DNA of 24,923 nt from a virus, in IMG/VR virus record IMGVR_UViG_3300008952_002003, positions 1 to 24,923 of that record; one strand, written 5' to 3'. The notes beneath the pieces are model-generated. The model had not been told where the DNA came from, did not search any database, and saw nothing but the letters and a program-made list of their open reading frames with translations. The translations under genes and the position numbers were made by a program. Below, in pieces: positions 8,196 through 16,485 of this stretch; within the stretch, counting starts at the first letter, position 1, and each line of letters begins with the position of its first letter.

Positions 8196-11100
8196 CTAAT
8201 TTCCTTTGAATAAGTTAGTTTTTCTACCAGTATCATAAACTACTTTTTGTATTGCCGGAGCCATTCTTTTTTCTACCATAGCTTCGGGGTCCATTACATC
8301 CCCTTCAATATTAATATGAATATCCCCGCCACCCACTTTGCTTAATGAAGGACTTAAATAACTAGGCATACCATCCGCTCCGCCTAAGCCGCCCTTAGTT
8401 ACAGACCCGGCAATGCTATCAAATAGATTACCTAAAAAAGATTCTTCTATAGCCCTTTCCATAACTAATTTATTTAAGCGATCCATAATCCCGGCAAAAA
8501 CATCATAGAGCATATCCCCCCATGTTTTAGTACCTTTAATTATATCAGCGAACCCACTAGTCCAAGTTTCTTTCATAGTATTAGCTGTTTGCTGAGTAAT
8601 ACGAATTCTCTCATTAGCTATTTGTTGATCAATCTGTATAAGCCTATCCCCTGAGTCTTTAAGCTGAGCCTCCTCACTTTTTCTGTTTATACTAGTGTCT
8701 TTTGTGATCCTTTCTCTTAGTTTATCTACTGCTTCCTTCTCGGCCTCCAACTCTCGTATACCCCCACCGATACCGTAGGATTTTAGATCACTTAAGTTCT
8801 GTATACCCCGGCGATTCTTTTCATCAAACGTCGATATCTTGTTTTTAATCCTATTCTTAGCTGCGTCGGTTTGAGCTTTTTCCAGAAGGTTACTTAATTG
8901 ACTACGAAGTTTAATGCGCTCAAACACTTGGATAATTCTGTTTCTATACTTCTCATTTAAGGCTTTTTCCTTTTCCAGGATTTGCGTATAAGCTCTGTTT
9001 TGTACTTGCTTATCTGCTAATTGCGCCCGATAATGTTTTACTTCTTTCTCCCTATCGCTAATTTGCTTTTCTAGTATTTCTATATGTTGTTTATCTATAA
9101 CCCCTAAAGATTTAGCAAGCTTTAATCGCTTCTGTTTAACGGCAATAAGGGCTTGAACATTTTTTAAGTGTTCCTTTATTTGCTCCTCTGTTTTCCTGTC
9201 TTTGTAGAAAGTCATTTCGGCAGTAGTATCTTCATGTCTTATAGCCTCCCCCATTAATTTATTTACTATTCTGCCAAGTTTTTGCTTTCTTTGAAGATTT
9301 TGAATTTGTGCCTGTATTGAGGCTTTACCCCCTTCCTCTGCTTTGTTCAGTTCTTCGTTCAAGTCCTGAATCTCATATTGCATTTTAATCTCTGTTTCCA
9401 AACCCTTTATCTCTTTTCCTTTATCTTTTACTAAATCTTCAAGATTAGAATAAGCGGCTAAATCTCTGCCTAGCCGTTCATCTCTTCTCTTAGAGTTTTT
9501 GGCATCTTGCTTTTCTCTTGCTTCCCTAACCTTCTCCCTGGCTATTAGCAATTTTTTTACCTGTTCTGCTATTTCCACCTCCTCTTCAGTTAAATTTGAA
9601 ATTTCCTCCCTTGTTAGCTCTATTTCATTATCAGGACCTCTTAGAGCCTCGATAAGGGAGCTGTAAAAGCTCTTTTTTTCTTTTGGGGTACCTTTCGGTA
9701 AGTTGTTTACTGTTATAGATAATCTGGTCTGCATTTCTAAGTTAGCGGCTGTTAAATTCTCAAATGTTTTGAATTTTTTAAGGGTTGTTTCCAAATCTTC
9801 TTTTGTGGTGTCTTCCGTTACCTCTTCCCCAGACGATAACCCAGAAGTTTTAAATACTCTCCCGGCTATAATTTTATTCGTTAACTCTAGCCTAGACCTA
9901 AGCTCTTCCAGATTTTTAATTTCCCCTTGTCTTGCTTCTTCTGTATATCTCTCCATCAAAGAATATAGAACCTCTAGCACTTTAGGCCTATTAGCGTATT
10001 GCCTATTACTACCAGGAACTGGATCTGCGGGTCCATAACCGGGAGAGCTATTGGGCCTGCTGCTGAGCCTAAAATACTTTTTTATATTATTCGCTACGTT
10101 TGGGCCAAAAGCACTATCAGATAAACCCATCACCATATGCAGTAGCCTATCCCCTGTCCTGCTTTTAGTATCTGTGCTCCTTAAATTTGCCAACTCCTCC
10201 GGGGTAGTACTTTGTAAAAACCTCTCCAGTAATTGTGAATCATCCGAGGTAAAGTTACCTGGTAGTTTAGCAAAGTTTTCATCGTCTAAAACCTTGGCAG
10301 CTATTATGTTTGATCTTACAAAATTTCCTTTGCTAGACCCGTAGCTCCTTAAGCCCTCTTCCTTAGTCTTAATTTCGGTTCTTATTAAATCTCGCTCAGC
10401 TAAGGCCTTTAAGCGCATAGTTTCTTTCATTCGTCTTTCAACTATACCTAAAACCTTATCTACTTTAGTCCCAAAATTATCAGCATTTACCATACCGGTT
10501 AAAAAAGCACTATTTTGAACCTCAGCTAACTGTAGAAACTTACTCTTTAGCTGATCTACCCCTTCCCCGGTGTCTTTAAAAGCATCAACACTAGCTTTAA
10601 GGTCGGCTAAATCCCTTTGATTTTTATTTGCTTCTCTGCCTAAATCATTCACAGCTTTTTTTACTAGGTGAATAGGCCTAACTGCTTCCCTATTCTTTTT
10701 AGTAAGGTCTTCCATTGCCTGTATTTCTGAGTAAATATAGTAAGTCAACCCCGCTATAGCTAAACCAAGGAGAGCTATTGGGCCTGCTGCTGAGCCTAAA
10801 AAACCCGCCACAGCGCCCCCTTTAATAAGCAAAGGTATAATCCAGGCTATGGCCCCGGCAAAACTATTTAAAACCCCTTTAACCAAGAAAATATTCGCAG
10901 CCAATATTGCTATAACAGCCGCAAACTTAGTCATAGCAAAAATAGCAACCCCTATACGTGATGTAACATTTCCTACTCCGGTAGCAGTATCGCTGAAACT
11001 TTTGATCCACTCTTTTAGTTGCTTCGTTATATAAATAATAGCTGGCTTAAGCTCCAAGCCTAGTTTTTGTTGCATAATAGTAAAAGCCCCGGAAGTGCTA

Positions 11101-14100
11101 TCAACCGACCCAGCCAAAGTAGACATAACGGATTCTAAAGCCCCAGAAGCAAGGGTAGCCTCTATACTAATTTCCCTTTGTAAGGCCATCACCCTCTCTC
11201 TTTTCGTGAGTTGAGCCACAGTCTTACCTATAGAATCAGCATACTCTTTATTAATCTGTGATATATTTTTAGTAATACCACCGGCATCGGCCAACACGGA
11301 CAAGTTTTGACGAAAACCCTCGGTAGTAGAAACAAGGGCTTGGCCCAGTGTTAATGCAGACTGTTTATTTTCAATGGATATTTCTGTAATTTGTTTTGCT
11401 GCTGCTACGGCCTCATCAAAAGTAAAACCCATCCTCATTAGATTTCTTACTGCTTTACCTGCCTCGCCTATAGATACTAGACCTTTCTGAACAATATCTA
11501 AATTAGCTACGGTCTTTTGCGCCCTATCCCCAAATATCCCGCTAAACCTAGCCTGCCTATTCAAAGCATTTAACGCTTTTTCTGCCTCCCCCGCTGTGCG
11601 TATAAGCCTCATCATAGGATATACAAAAGTAGCAGAGGCGATTAAAGCAGTAAAAAATACTTGCCTAAACTGGGTAAAACTTCTCTGGGCCTCCCCCCAA
11701 AACCTGCCTTGCAACTTTTGAAGTTTGCCTATTCTGCCCACCAAACTAGCCTCAAGCTGTAATAAAGCGTTCTTTTTCTTTTGTATCAGAAAAGTATTAC
11801 GTTGAGTTTCCTTGGTTTTATTTAAAACAGATAGCTTTTCTCTAGTAAGCGCCAGCTCTTTACTAAGCAGGGAGATAGACCTTTGAGTTCTTACAGTAGG
11901 AAGAAAACTACTCTTTCCGGCAGCTCCCCGGCTATATATGGCACCTACTTTAGTATCTACCCCTTGGTAGCGGTTACTTACCGCTTTTGCTATTTTACCT
12001 TCCCTTAATGACGCTGCAGAAGATTCCGCCGCTTCCTGCGCCCTAATCAAGTTAAGAACTTCTCTTTCTTTTTTAGCCAATCTTTGACTTTTGGCTATCA
12101 TATCTTCTTGGGCTATTCCTAATTTTTCACCTGCGTTATACTGCTTTCTAAGCTCCTGCGTAATGCGGTTTTGCTCTGCCCTATACTTGGAGGCCTCTGC
12201 TCTAAGGCCTACTAGATTTGTTGCCGTAATCTTGGCTAATCTCGACTCTTCGGCAGCTACCTTTCTGCCGAACCTAGCCCTGTTTTTATCGTCGGCTTCC
12301 TGTTTTCTTTTCCTTTGACCTCTTTGATTCAGGAGTTGCTTTGCTTTTCTATCTCTGGCGTTTTGGTTTTTAGTGACTATGTTATTAAAACTACTTTCCA
12401 GACCTCTTAATTTCCCATACCTTTTTTCAAGCCCGTCAAGCTCGCTACCCTCCGCTGCAGTTCTTGAAGAGCCTTTACTAAGTAAAGTATCTCTTCTGCC
12501 TACTATAGAAGCCGCTGCCTTACTAGCAAAAGCTGATTGCTTAGTAGCCTCTGTTATAGCTTTTCTGGTGTTTTCTTCCTTTTTTAACGCTCTTTGTTTT
12601 GTCTTTAATCTGTTAATCTCAGAATCTATTAATGAGGTAGTGTCCTTCTGCTTTTGAATCTTCTGGTTACTGACTGCTCTTTCTTTAGCGTTAATCCCTT
12701 TTTCTATAATTCCTTTACGCTTTTCGTGTTCCTTAAGAATAGCCAGATCATAACTATCCCTGCTGGTTCCGGTTTTAGTCCTCTGCTCTTTAATTTCCTT
12801 TTCTGTTCTCAGAAGCTTATTCTTTAACTGCTGAACAGACATTGTTTTAACGTCCTCTTGCAAGGAGCTGGTGAATAAGTTTCTCCGTACTACCGCCTGC
12901 GCCCTGAACTCCTTTTGGCTTCCCTTAAGCAGGTCTAAAGATTTTCGTTCTCGTTCTACCGCCTGGGCATTTACGTCATTATCTTCTTTACCTAGAGCTA
13001 CGGTTGCTTTTCTTAGCCTAGCTTGCTGAGCCTGTACTGCTGTATTAGCCTCCGACAGGGATTTAAGTTTAGCTGCCTGCTCTATAACCCCCCTAGGTAC
13101 TGCCCCTCCTCCTACGCCTAAACCTCTCCCCTCCAGCTTAGACTGAGCATTAGCGGATAAAGCATCATATTTAGCTGCCTCCTGCGGGAAATCCTTTGCT
13201 AAAAATTTACCTCTTTGCGCTGCTATAGCCTCCACTTTGCGGATATCGGCATAATCTTTTTTACCAACAGCGACTTTAAACTTATTACCTAAGTCTCTTT
13301 GTCTATCAACTATTCTCTTTACTTTAGAAGCTTCGGCATCTGATTTTTGTTTTTTACTCACAGCTTGTGCTTCTTTTTCCTTGTTTGCTACCAAGGTAGT
13401 AAGCCCTTTTCTATAAAGGGTTGCCTGCTCAAGAGCTGTTTTAGCCTTTTCGGTTCCGTATTTTTCAAGAGTCTTTGCTGCTTTTTGCTCTGCTTTTAAA
13501 GACTTCTTAAGCTCGCTTTTAACTTGCTTCTCGGATTTGCCAGACAGCTCCCCCATTCGCCTATCGTGGGTTTGTTCGAGTTGTACTTTGGCCGCCCTAG
13601 TTGCTGCTTTTGTGGCCGCCGCCTCTACCTTATCCCTTCTGACTCGTATAGCCGTATCGTATTTATCCAAAGAGCGCTGCACCTTATCCAATAAAGAAGG
13701 GTGCATGAATTTTTTAGAATACTGCTCCAACGACCCCCTAAGCTTTTCCATATGCTTAAGGTCTTTTGCCCCTTTAGCTTTTTTAAATGCCTCCTCACTT
13801 TGCTTTACCCTGTAGTCTACCTGAGCCGTAGTTTTACCTTTACCGAATTCATCACTGAAATAATTGTCGTTATCCAGTCTTTTTAAGTAATTGTTTAGGG
13901 CTGCTTTACTAGCTTGCGGGTTATTAGCCTTAAACATGCTGACAACTTGCTCATTTGTTAGTTGCTTAGTGGGGTCTGGGAATACCGGATTACCTCTGTT
14001 ATTTGCTACTACTCCGCCCTTTCTGAGAAAAGATTCCTCAGTTACGGAGCTGACCATCCTGTCTATAGAATCCGTTACGGACCCCACATCAGACCCAAAC

Positions 14101-14618
14101 AATCTATCTGCTTTTCTTTTAGCTGTTCGTAGCTGCTTGTCGTAAGTATCTACATTCCCTAGAGCAGATATAGAAGTAATCTCCGCCGCCTGCCTATACG
14201 CTTGTTTAGCTTCGTCGGTTAAGCCCCTCTTAAATTTTAAAACGCCTGTAGGTGTATCCCCTCTTGCAATATCCTGAAAGTTCATTTTACCTGTTTCAGG
14301 ATTTACTACCCTCTCTTGAAAAAATCGGTGTGCGTGTTTAGGGCCTCTTACTGCCTGAACAGTGGCTAAGGCCTGCTTATACTGTGTATTTATCTTACCT
14401 TGTGTTTCTTCTATTTGCTCATGAATATGTAGAAGATTTGATGCTTCACGGGTTAAGATTCTTACTCGACCTTTTTGTTTTTCTATAACCCTATTTCTGT
14501 CAAACTTCCCATCTACTTTTAGAGCCTCCATACGCTTAGCGAAGTCCTCAAGACTTCTGAGCTGTCTTTTAACATCAGATATATCAGCTTTTACTACTAT
14601 AGTGTGAGTTTCTGTCAT
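8196..14618 (-). CDS. Tape measure protein (very long)
   Basis: This 2140-residue protein should run inside the growing tail tube, set its length and help DNA entry. Residues 1 to about 980 are almost entirely Lys/Arg/Glu/Ala/Gln-rich coiled coil. Residues about 980-1005 are hydrophobic (FFTALIASATFVYPMM). About 1005-1170 resembles the tape measure core (GFRQNLSVLADAGG, VMALQREISIEATLASGALE). Strong hydrophobic segments lie at about 1222-1300, probably for membrane insertion. A Pro/Ser/Gly-rich linker lies near 1510-1535, then a second coiled coil to about 2010. The C-terminal FADIIKGTKTWGDMLYDVF motif (about 2020-2040) matches lambda H-type ends. At about 0.15 nm per residue the tail would be near 320 nm. 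The start has AAAGG upstream and lies 2 bases after the frameshifted chaperone stop. The gene holds a 33-bp repeat read in two frames. Confidence 0.93.
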   Translation of the reverse strand: MTETHTIVVKADISDVKRQLRSLEDFAKRMEALKVDGKFDRNRVIEKQKGRVRILTREASNLLHIHEQIEETQGKINTQYKQALATVQAVRGPKHAHRFFQERVVNPETGKMNFQDIARGDTPTGVLKFKRGLTDEAKQAYRQAAEITSISALGNVDTYDKQLRTAKRKADRLFGSDVGSVTDSIDRMVSSVTEESFLRKGGVVANNRGNPVFPDPTKQLTNEQVVSMFKANNPQASKAALNNYLKRLDNDNYFSDEFGKGKTTAQVDYRVKQSEEAFKKAKGAKDLKHMEKLRGSLEQYSKKFMHPSLLDKVQRSLDKYDTAIRVRRDKVEAAATKAATRAAKVQLEQTHDRRMGELSGKSEKQVKSELKKSLKAEQKAAKTLEKYGTEKAKTALEQATLYRKGLTTLVANKEKEAQAVSKKQKSDAEASKVKRIVDRQRDLGNKFKVAVGKKDYADIRKVEAIAAQRGKFLAKDFPQEAAKYDALSANAQSKLEGRGLGVGGGAVPRGVIEQAAKLKSLSEANTAVQAQQARLRKATVALGKEDNDVNAQAVERERKSLDLLKGSQKEFRAQAVVRRNLFTSSLQEDVKTMSVQQLKNKLLRTEKEIKEQRTKTGTSRDSYDLAILKEHEKRKGIIEKGINAKERAVSNQKIQKQKDTTSLIDSEINRLKTKQRALKKEENTRKAITEATKQSAFASKAAASIVGRRDTLLSKGSSRTAAEGSELDGLEKRYGKLRGLESSFNNIVTKNQNARDRKAKQLLNQRGQRKRKQEADDKNRARFGRKVAAEESRLAKITATNLVGLRAEASKYRAEQNRITQELRKQYNAGEKLGIAQEDMIAKSQRLAKKEREVLNLIRAQEAAESSAASLREGKIAKAVSNRYQGVDTKVGAIYSRGAAGKSSFLPTVRTQRSISLLSKELALTREKLSVLNKTKETQRNTFLIQKKKNALLQLEASLVGRIGKLQKLQGRFWGEAQRSFTQFRQVFFTALIASATFVYPMMRLIRTAGEAEKALNALNRQARFSGIFGDRAQKTVANLDIVQKGLVSIGEAGKAVRNLMRMGFTFDEAVAAAKQITEISIENKQSALTLGQALVSTTEGFRQNLSVLADAGGITKNISQINKEYADSIGKTVAQLTKRERVMALQREISIEATLASGALESVMSTLAGSVDSTSGAFTIMQQKLGLELKPAIIYITKQLKEWIKSFSDTATGVGNVTSRIGVAIFAMTKFAAVIAILAANIFLVKGVLNSFAGAIAWIIPLLIKGGAVAGFLGSAAGPIALLGLAIAGLTYYIYSEIQAMEDLTKKNREAVRPIHLVKKAVNDLGREANKNQRDLADLKASVDAFKDTGEGVDQLKSKFLQLAEVQNSAFLTGMVNADNFGTKVDKVLGIVERRMKETMRLKALAERDLIRTEIKTKEEGLRSYGSSKGNFVRSNIIAAKVLDDENFAKLPGNFTSDDSQLLERFLQSTTPEELANLRSTDTKSRTGDRLLHMVMGLSDSAFGPNVANNIKKYFRLSSRPNSSPGYGPADPVPGSNRQYANRPKVLEVLYSLMERYTEEARQGEIKNLEELRSRLELTNKIIAGRVFKTSGLSSGEEVTEDTTKEDLETTLKKFKTFENLTAANLEMQTRLSITVNNLPKGTPKEKKSFYSSLIEALRGPDNEIELTREEISNLTEEEVEIAEQVKKLLIAREKVREAREKQDAKNSKRRDERLGRDLAAYSNLEDLVKDKGKEIKGLETEIKMQYEIQDLNEELNKAEEGGKASIQAQIQNLQRKQKLGRIVNKLMGEAIRHEDTTAEMTFYKDRKTEEQIKEHLKNVQALIAVKQKRLKLAKSLGVIDKQHIEILEKQISDREKEVKHYRAQLADKQVQNRAYTQILEKEKALNEKYRNRIIQVFERIKLRSQLSNLLEKAQTDAAKNRIKNKISTFDEKNRRGIQNLSDLKSYGIGGGIRELEAEKEAVDKLRERITKDTSINRKSEEAQLKDSGDRLIQIDQQIANERIRITQQTANTMKETWTSGFADIIKGTKTWGDMLYDVFAGIMDRLNKLVMERAIEESFLGNLFDSIAGSVTKGGLGGADGMPSYLSPSLSKVGGGDIHINIEGDVMDPEAMVEKRMAPAIQKVVYDTGRKTNLFKGN
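10042..10074. repeat. 33-bp exact direct repeat, copy 1 (inside tape measure gene)
   Basis: These 33 bases are identical to 10769-10801 and in the same orientation. They are flanked by different bases on both sides. Here the minus-strand reading frame gives residues around 1515 as FRLSSRPNSSP, part of a Ser/Pro-rich linker. The other copy is read in a different frame. The offset between copies is 727 bases, not a multiple of three. Confidence 0.9.
10769..10801. repeat. 33-bp exact direct repeat, copy 2 (inside tape measure gene)
   Basis: This copy is identical over 33 bases to 10042-10074. Here the tape measure frame gives LGSAAGPIALL at about residue 1274, a Gly/Ala-rich turn within the hydrophobic segment. 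It fits its surroundings well, so I infer that this is the original copy and 10042-10074 the derived one. Confidence 0.9.
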
Positions 14619-14620
14619 AA

Positions 14621-15432
14621 TTAACCTTTAGATTTTTTAGCTTCCGCCTGTGAAATCATTGCTTGGATTCTTGGGTCCGAGGAAGGGGTTAGCCCTCCTG
14701 GGCTACCAGAAGCTTTGTTCATTTGCTCATTCATTGCATATTGCGTCCTTATAAGCGTAACCAATTCTGGAAACCGTATCTTTAAAATAATGTCGTCTCT
14801 ACTATAACCTAACCCCAATAACCATACTAAGCCAGACCCCCAGAGATTAGCTTTTGAATCTGTTCTTTCATTCCCTGAGGTAGGAGCTTTTTTGGTATCT
14901 GGTCAAGCTTATTTACCTCCATGAACTTTTCAGCTAAGCCTAAGATATCCTTAAAAGAAATACACTCAGCTAAATCATCGGTTACGTTAGTCCCTGGGCA
15001 TATAATACCTAGCACTTCTTTAATAACGATCAAGGGCATAGTGGACCCTCTCTCTATAGAGACTACCAGCTTTTCAAACTCTAGTTCCTGGGTTTTATTT
15101 GCTAAGTCTTTTCCTAACTTTTCCAGCTTCTCATTAATTTCAATGAATACCTTCAAGTCTTCTGTATTCTCCTGTTTTAAATCAGGAACCTTAGCCTCCA
15201 AGTCATCGAACTCATCCCGCAATTTACGGATATCATCTTTTAGCTGCTCAACTAAATTAGATTCCATAATCTCGGAACTAAACCAATGATTCTTTATTGT
15301 ACGCAACGCTTTAGCTAGTTTATTAGCTGTTTGAACTACGGGTACATTTTTAATTTGAAGAACTAAAGAAATACCATTTTTATCTGTAATCCTATACTCT
15401 TCCATAACTTCCGCAACAGGTAATTGCTCCAT
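14621..15432 (-). CDS. Frameshifted tail assembly chaperone fusion (GT-like)
   Basis: This is the predicted long product of a programmed -1 frameshift, equivalent to lambda gpGT. It would carry 182 residues decoded from the upstream frame, then 88 residues in the -1 frame, giving 270 residues. The -1 frame opens after a TGA at 14905-14903, contains the A AAA AAG heptamer at 14893-14887, runs past the zero-frame TAG (14829-14827) without a stop and ends at 14621. The extension contains WLLGLGYSRDDIILKIRFPE and a Gly/Ser/Pro-rich tail, as in T-type domains that bind the tape measure protein. The downstream frame has no ATG between the heptamer and the conserved part; its only local start candidate is a TTG at 14818. 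This argues for synthesis by frameshift. The gene sits directly before the tape measure, the standard place. Confidence 0.85.
14827..15432 (-). CDS. Tail assembly chaperone, short form (G-like)
   Basis: This 201-residue protein lies between the tail tube and tape measure genes, where lambda-type phages keep the G chaperone. G-type chaperones coat the tape measure and recruit tube subunits, and are absent from the finished virion. Residues 1-50 are mixed alpha/beta (MEEYRITDKNGISLVLQIKN). Residues about 55-125 form a charged Glu/Lys/Leu coiled coil. The C-terminal 75 residues are helical. The ATG has AAGGAG upstream. A terminator lies between this gene and the tube gene. Recognition rests on position, predicted helical make-up and the frameshift extension, not on a clear sequence motif. 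The coiled-coil insert is unusual compared with lambda G (about 140 residues). Confidence 0.8.
   Translation of the reverse strand: MEQLPVAEVMEEYRITDKNGISLVLQIKNVPVVQTANKLAKALRTIKNHWFSSEIMESNLVEQLKDDIRKLRDEFDDLEAKVPDLKQENTEDLKVFIEINEKLEKLGKDLANKTQELEFEKLVVSIERGSTMPLIVIKEVLGIICPGTNVTDDLAECISFKDILGLAEKFMEVNKLDQIPKKLLPQGMKEQIQKLISGGLA
14887..14893 (-). promoter_or_regulatory. -1 ribosomal frameshift slippery heptamer A AAA AAG
   Basis: In the chaperone frame the codons are CCA AAA AAG CTC, giving the canonical X XXY YYZ heptamer A AAA AAG, the same slippery sequence as E. coli dnaX. Slippage leads into an open -1 frame that continues to 14621. A GGAGG lies at 14920-14916, about 22 bases upstream. 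That is further than the roughly 10 bases of the dnaX stimulatory SD, so its role is uncertain. I see no strong stem-loop just downstream. Confidence 0.85.
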
Positions 15433-15449
15433 TCAAAATCTCCTTATAT

Positions 15450-15489
15450 AAAAAAATAGGCAGAGCAGCCCTAAAGCCAACCCTACCTA
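15450..15489 (-). terminator. Intrinsic terminator after the tail tube gene
   Basis: On the minus strand a stem formed by 15489-15483 (TAGGTAG) and 15463-15457 (CTGCCTA, one G-U pair) encloses about 19 bases, which can pair weakly. It is followed at once by seven T residues (15456-15450). It lies in the 81-base gap after the tail tube stop and before the chaperone SD. It probably lowers read-through so that tube protein far exceeds chaperone and tape measure. Confidence 0.65.
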
Positions 15490-15513
15490 CTTATTAGTAA
15501 CTAATACTAAGAC

Positions 15514-16059
15514 TTACCCATAGGTATAAGTCATTTTAAGCATCGGCGTAGCACTTGCACCTTTGCCTTTAGGCGGTACGCCTCTGGCCTGGAAAGTAGG
15601 CGAAGCGAACTGCTTATCGGCGAAAGGGGCAGTAGATTGACTGGCTTTCATCTTGGCAATCTCTACTTTAAACTGCTTACCATCATCAGTAAGCGCAATA
15701 AATTCAGCTCTAAAATACTGGCCGAATGTTCTACCGTCCATCGTAAAAATTTCATCTGGGGAAACATCGGTTTTAGCCCCCCCAAACAAAACACCCATAG
15801 CATCGAGATTAAGCTGAGCGTTGCCTAAATCAAGACGTACATTAGCAGGGGTGGCTACTATGCCTTGAACAACGTCATCTCCTCTAGCCTCGACCTCTTC
15901 CTGTTCCAGGGTTAAATTAGCATTATTAATACCATGAATACTGATAATACTCCCCGCAACATTAGGGTAAGTCATAGGGTTATTGCCCTCAGGATCGGTA
16001 GCTACAGCTTGAATTTTCAAATCCCTAACACCGAAAACCAAAATATTTCTAGTTGTCAT
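15514..16059 (-). CDS. Major tail tube protein
   Basis: This 181-residue protein is called as the tail tube subunit, which stacks as hexameric rings around the tape measure. The middle part, NNANLTLEQEEVEARGDDVVQG, has the 'acidic strand, then G-D-D' look of tail tube folds, followed by ANVRLDLGNAQLNLDAMGVLFG, which fits the helix of such folds. The C-terminus is beta-rich and ends in a Gly/Lys-rich loop and MLKMTYTYG. Context is strong: it follows a tail-terminator-like gene, has its own good SD (AAGGAG, 6 bases before ATG), is followed by an intrinsic terminator, and precedes the chaperone and tape measure. No extra Ig-like domain is seen at the C-terminus. Confidence 0.82.
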   Translation of the reverse strand: MTTRNILVFGVRDLKIQAVATDPEGNNPMTYPNVAGSIISIHGINNANLTLEQEEVEARGDDVVQGIVATPANVRLDLGNAQLNLDAMGVLFGGAKTDVSPDEIFTMDGRTFGQYFRAEFIALTDDGKQFKVEIAKMKASQSTAPFADKQFASPTFQARGVPPKGKGASATPMLKMTYTYG

Positions 16060-16071
16060 TTCAAACTCCTT

Positions 16072-16485
16072 TTAAGAATGTGATTCGTGAATGGAAAAAA
16101 CACAATTTTTTGATATTAAGCTTTGTCTCGCCTCATCCACCGGCATGATAGAAACTGCTTCATGAGATAAAAAACAGAAGTAGCTCCCTGTGATTATAAA
16201 ATGTTTATCATGTAAAATTCTAATCAAATCTTCAATTATTGAATTTATCCTAGAATAATTATTAGCCTTATCAAATATAATTATCTCTAAAAGGCCCTCT
16301 CCTATTCTAGTACCTTGTGGGCCTACATTTCTAGTATCGCTAGAAATTATTAAATAAGGGGTTGTTAATTTAGTGTTAGCCGGAACCTGGGCATCAAACA
16401 TACCAGAAGCCAGAACTTGAGCAGTTAGAGTACCATCAGCTTTTAAGGCTGTTAATACTTTAGTCTCTAAATCCCCGGTAGCCAT
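16072..16485 (-). CDS. Probable tail terminator protein (DUF3168-like)
   Basis: This 137-residue protein has the layout of tail terminator proteins, which cap the tube and join it to the head. An N-terminal helix (LETKVLTALKADGTLTAQVL) is followed by a strand (TPYLIISSDT), then EGLLEIIIFDKANNYSRINS leading into a helix (IIEDLIRILHDK) and a final strand pair. The 'strand, then polar loop, then helix ending in a late His/Asp' arrangement is that of the DUF3168/lambda U group. It lies just before the tube gene, as expected. Its ATG overlaps the upstream stop by one base (TAATG). The call rests on layout and position; no diagnostic motif is present. Confidence 0.65.
   Translation of the reverse strand: MATGDLETKVLTALKADGTLTAQVLASGMFDAQVPANTKLTTPYLIISSDTRNVGPQGTRIGEGLLEIIIFDKANNYSRINSIIEDLIRILHDKHFIITGSYFCFLSHEAVSIMPVDEARQSLISKNCVFSIHESHS

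Noticed and set aside
9703-14145. Several plus-strand frames opposite the tape measure gene (for example 9703-10038, 12373-12657)
   Set aside because: They mirror the Lys/Glu-rich coding strand as Leu/Ser/Phe-rich sequence, lack SD sites and contradict the single-direction layout.
14621-14818. Independent 65-residue gene starting at TTG 14818
   Set aside because: The start is a TTG with no good SD. The frame is open further upstream to a slippery heptamer, so it is better explained as the frameshifted extension of the chaperone gene.
14908-14925. GGAGG upstream of the slippery heptamer as an internal start signal
   Set aside because: No start codon follows at a useful distance in an informative frame, and the distance to the slip site (about 22 bases) is longer than known stimulatory SD spacing, so no function is claimed.
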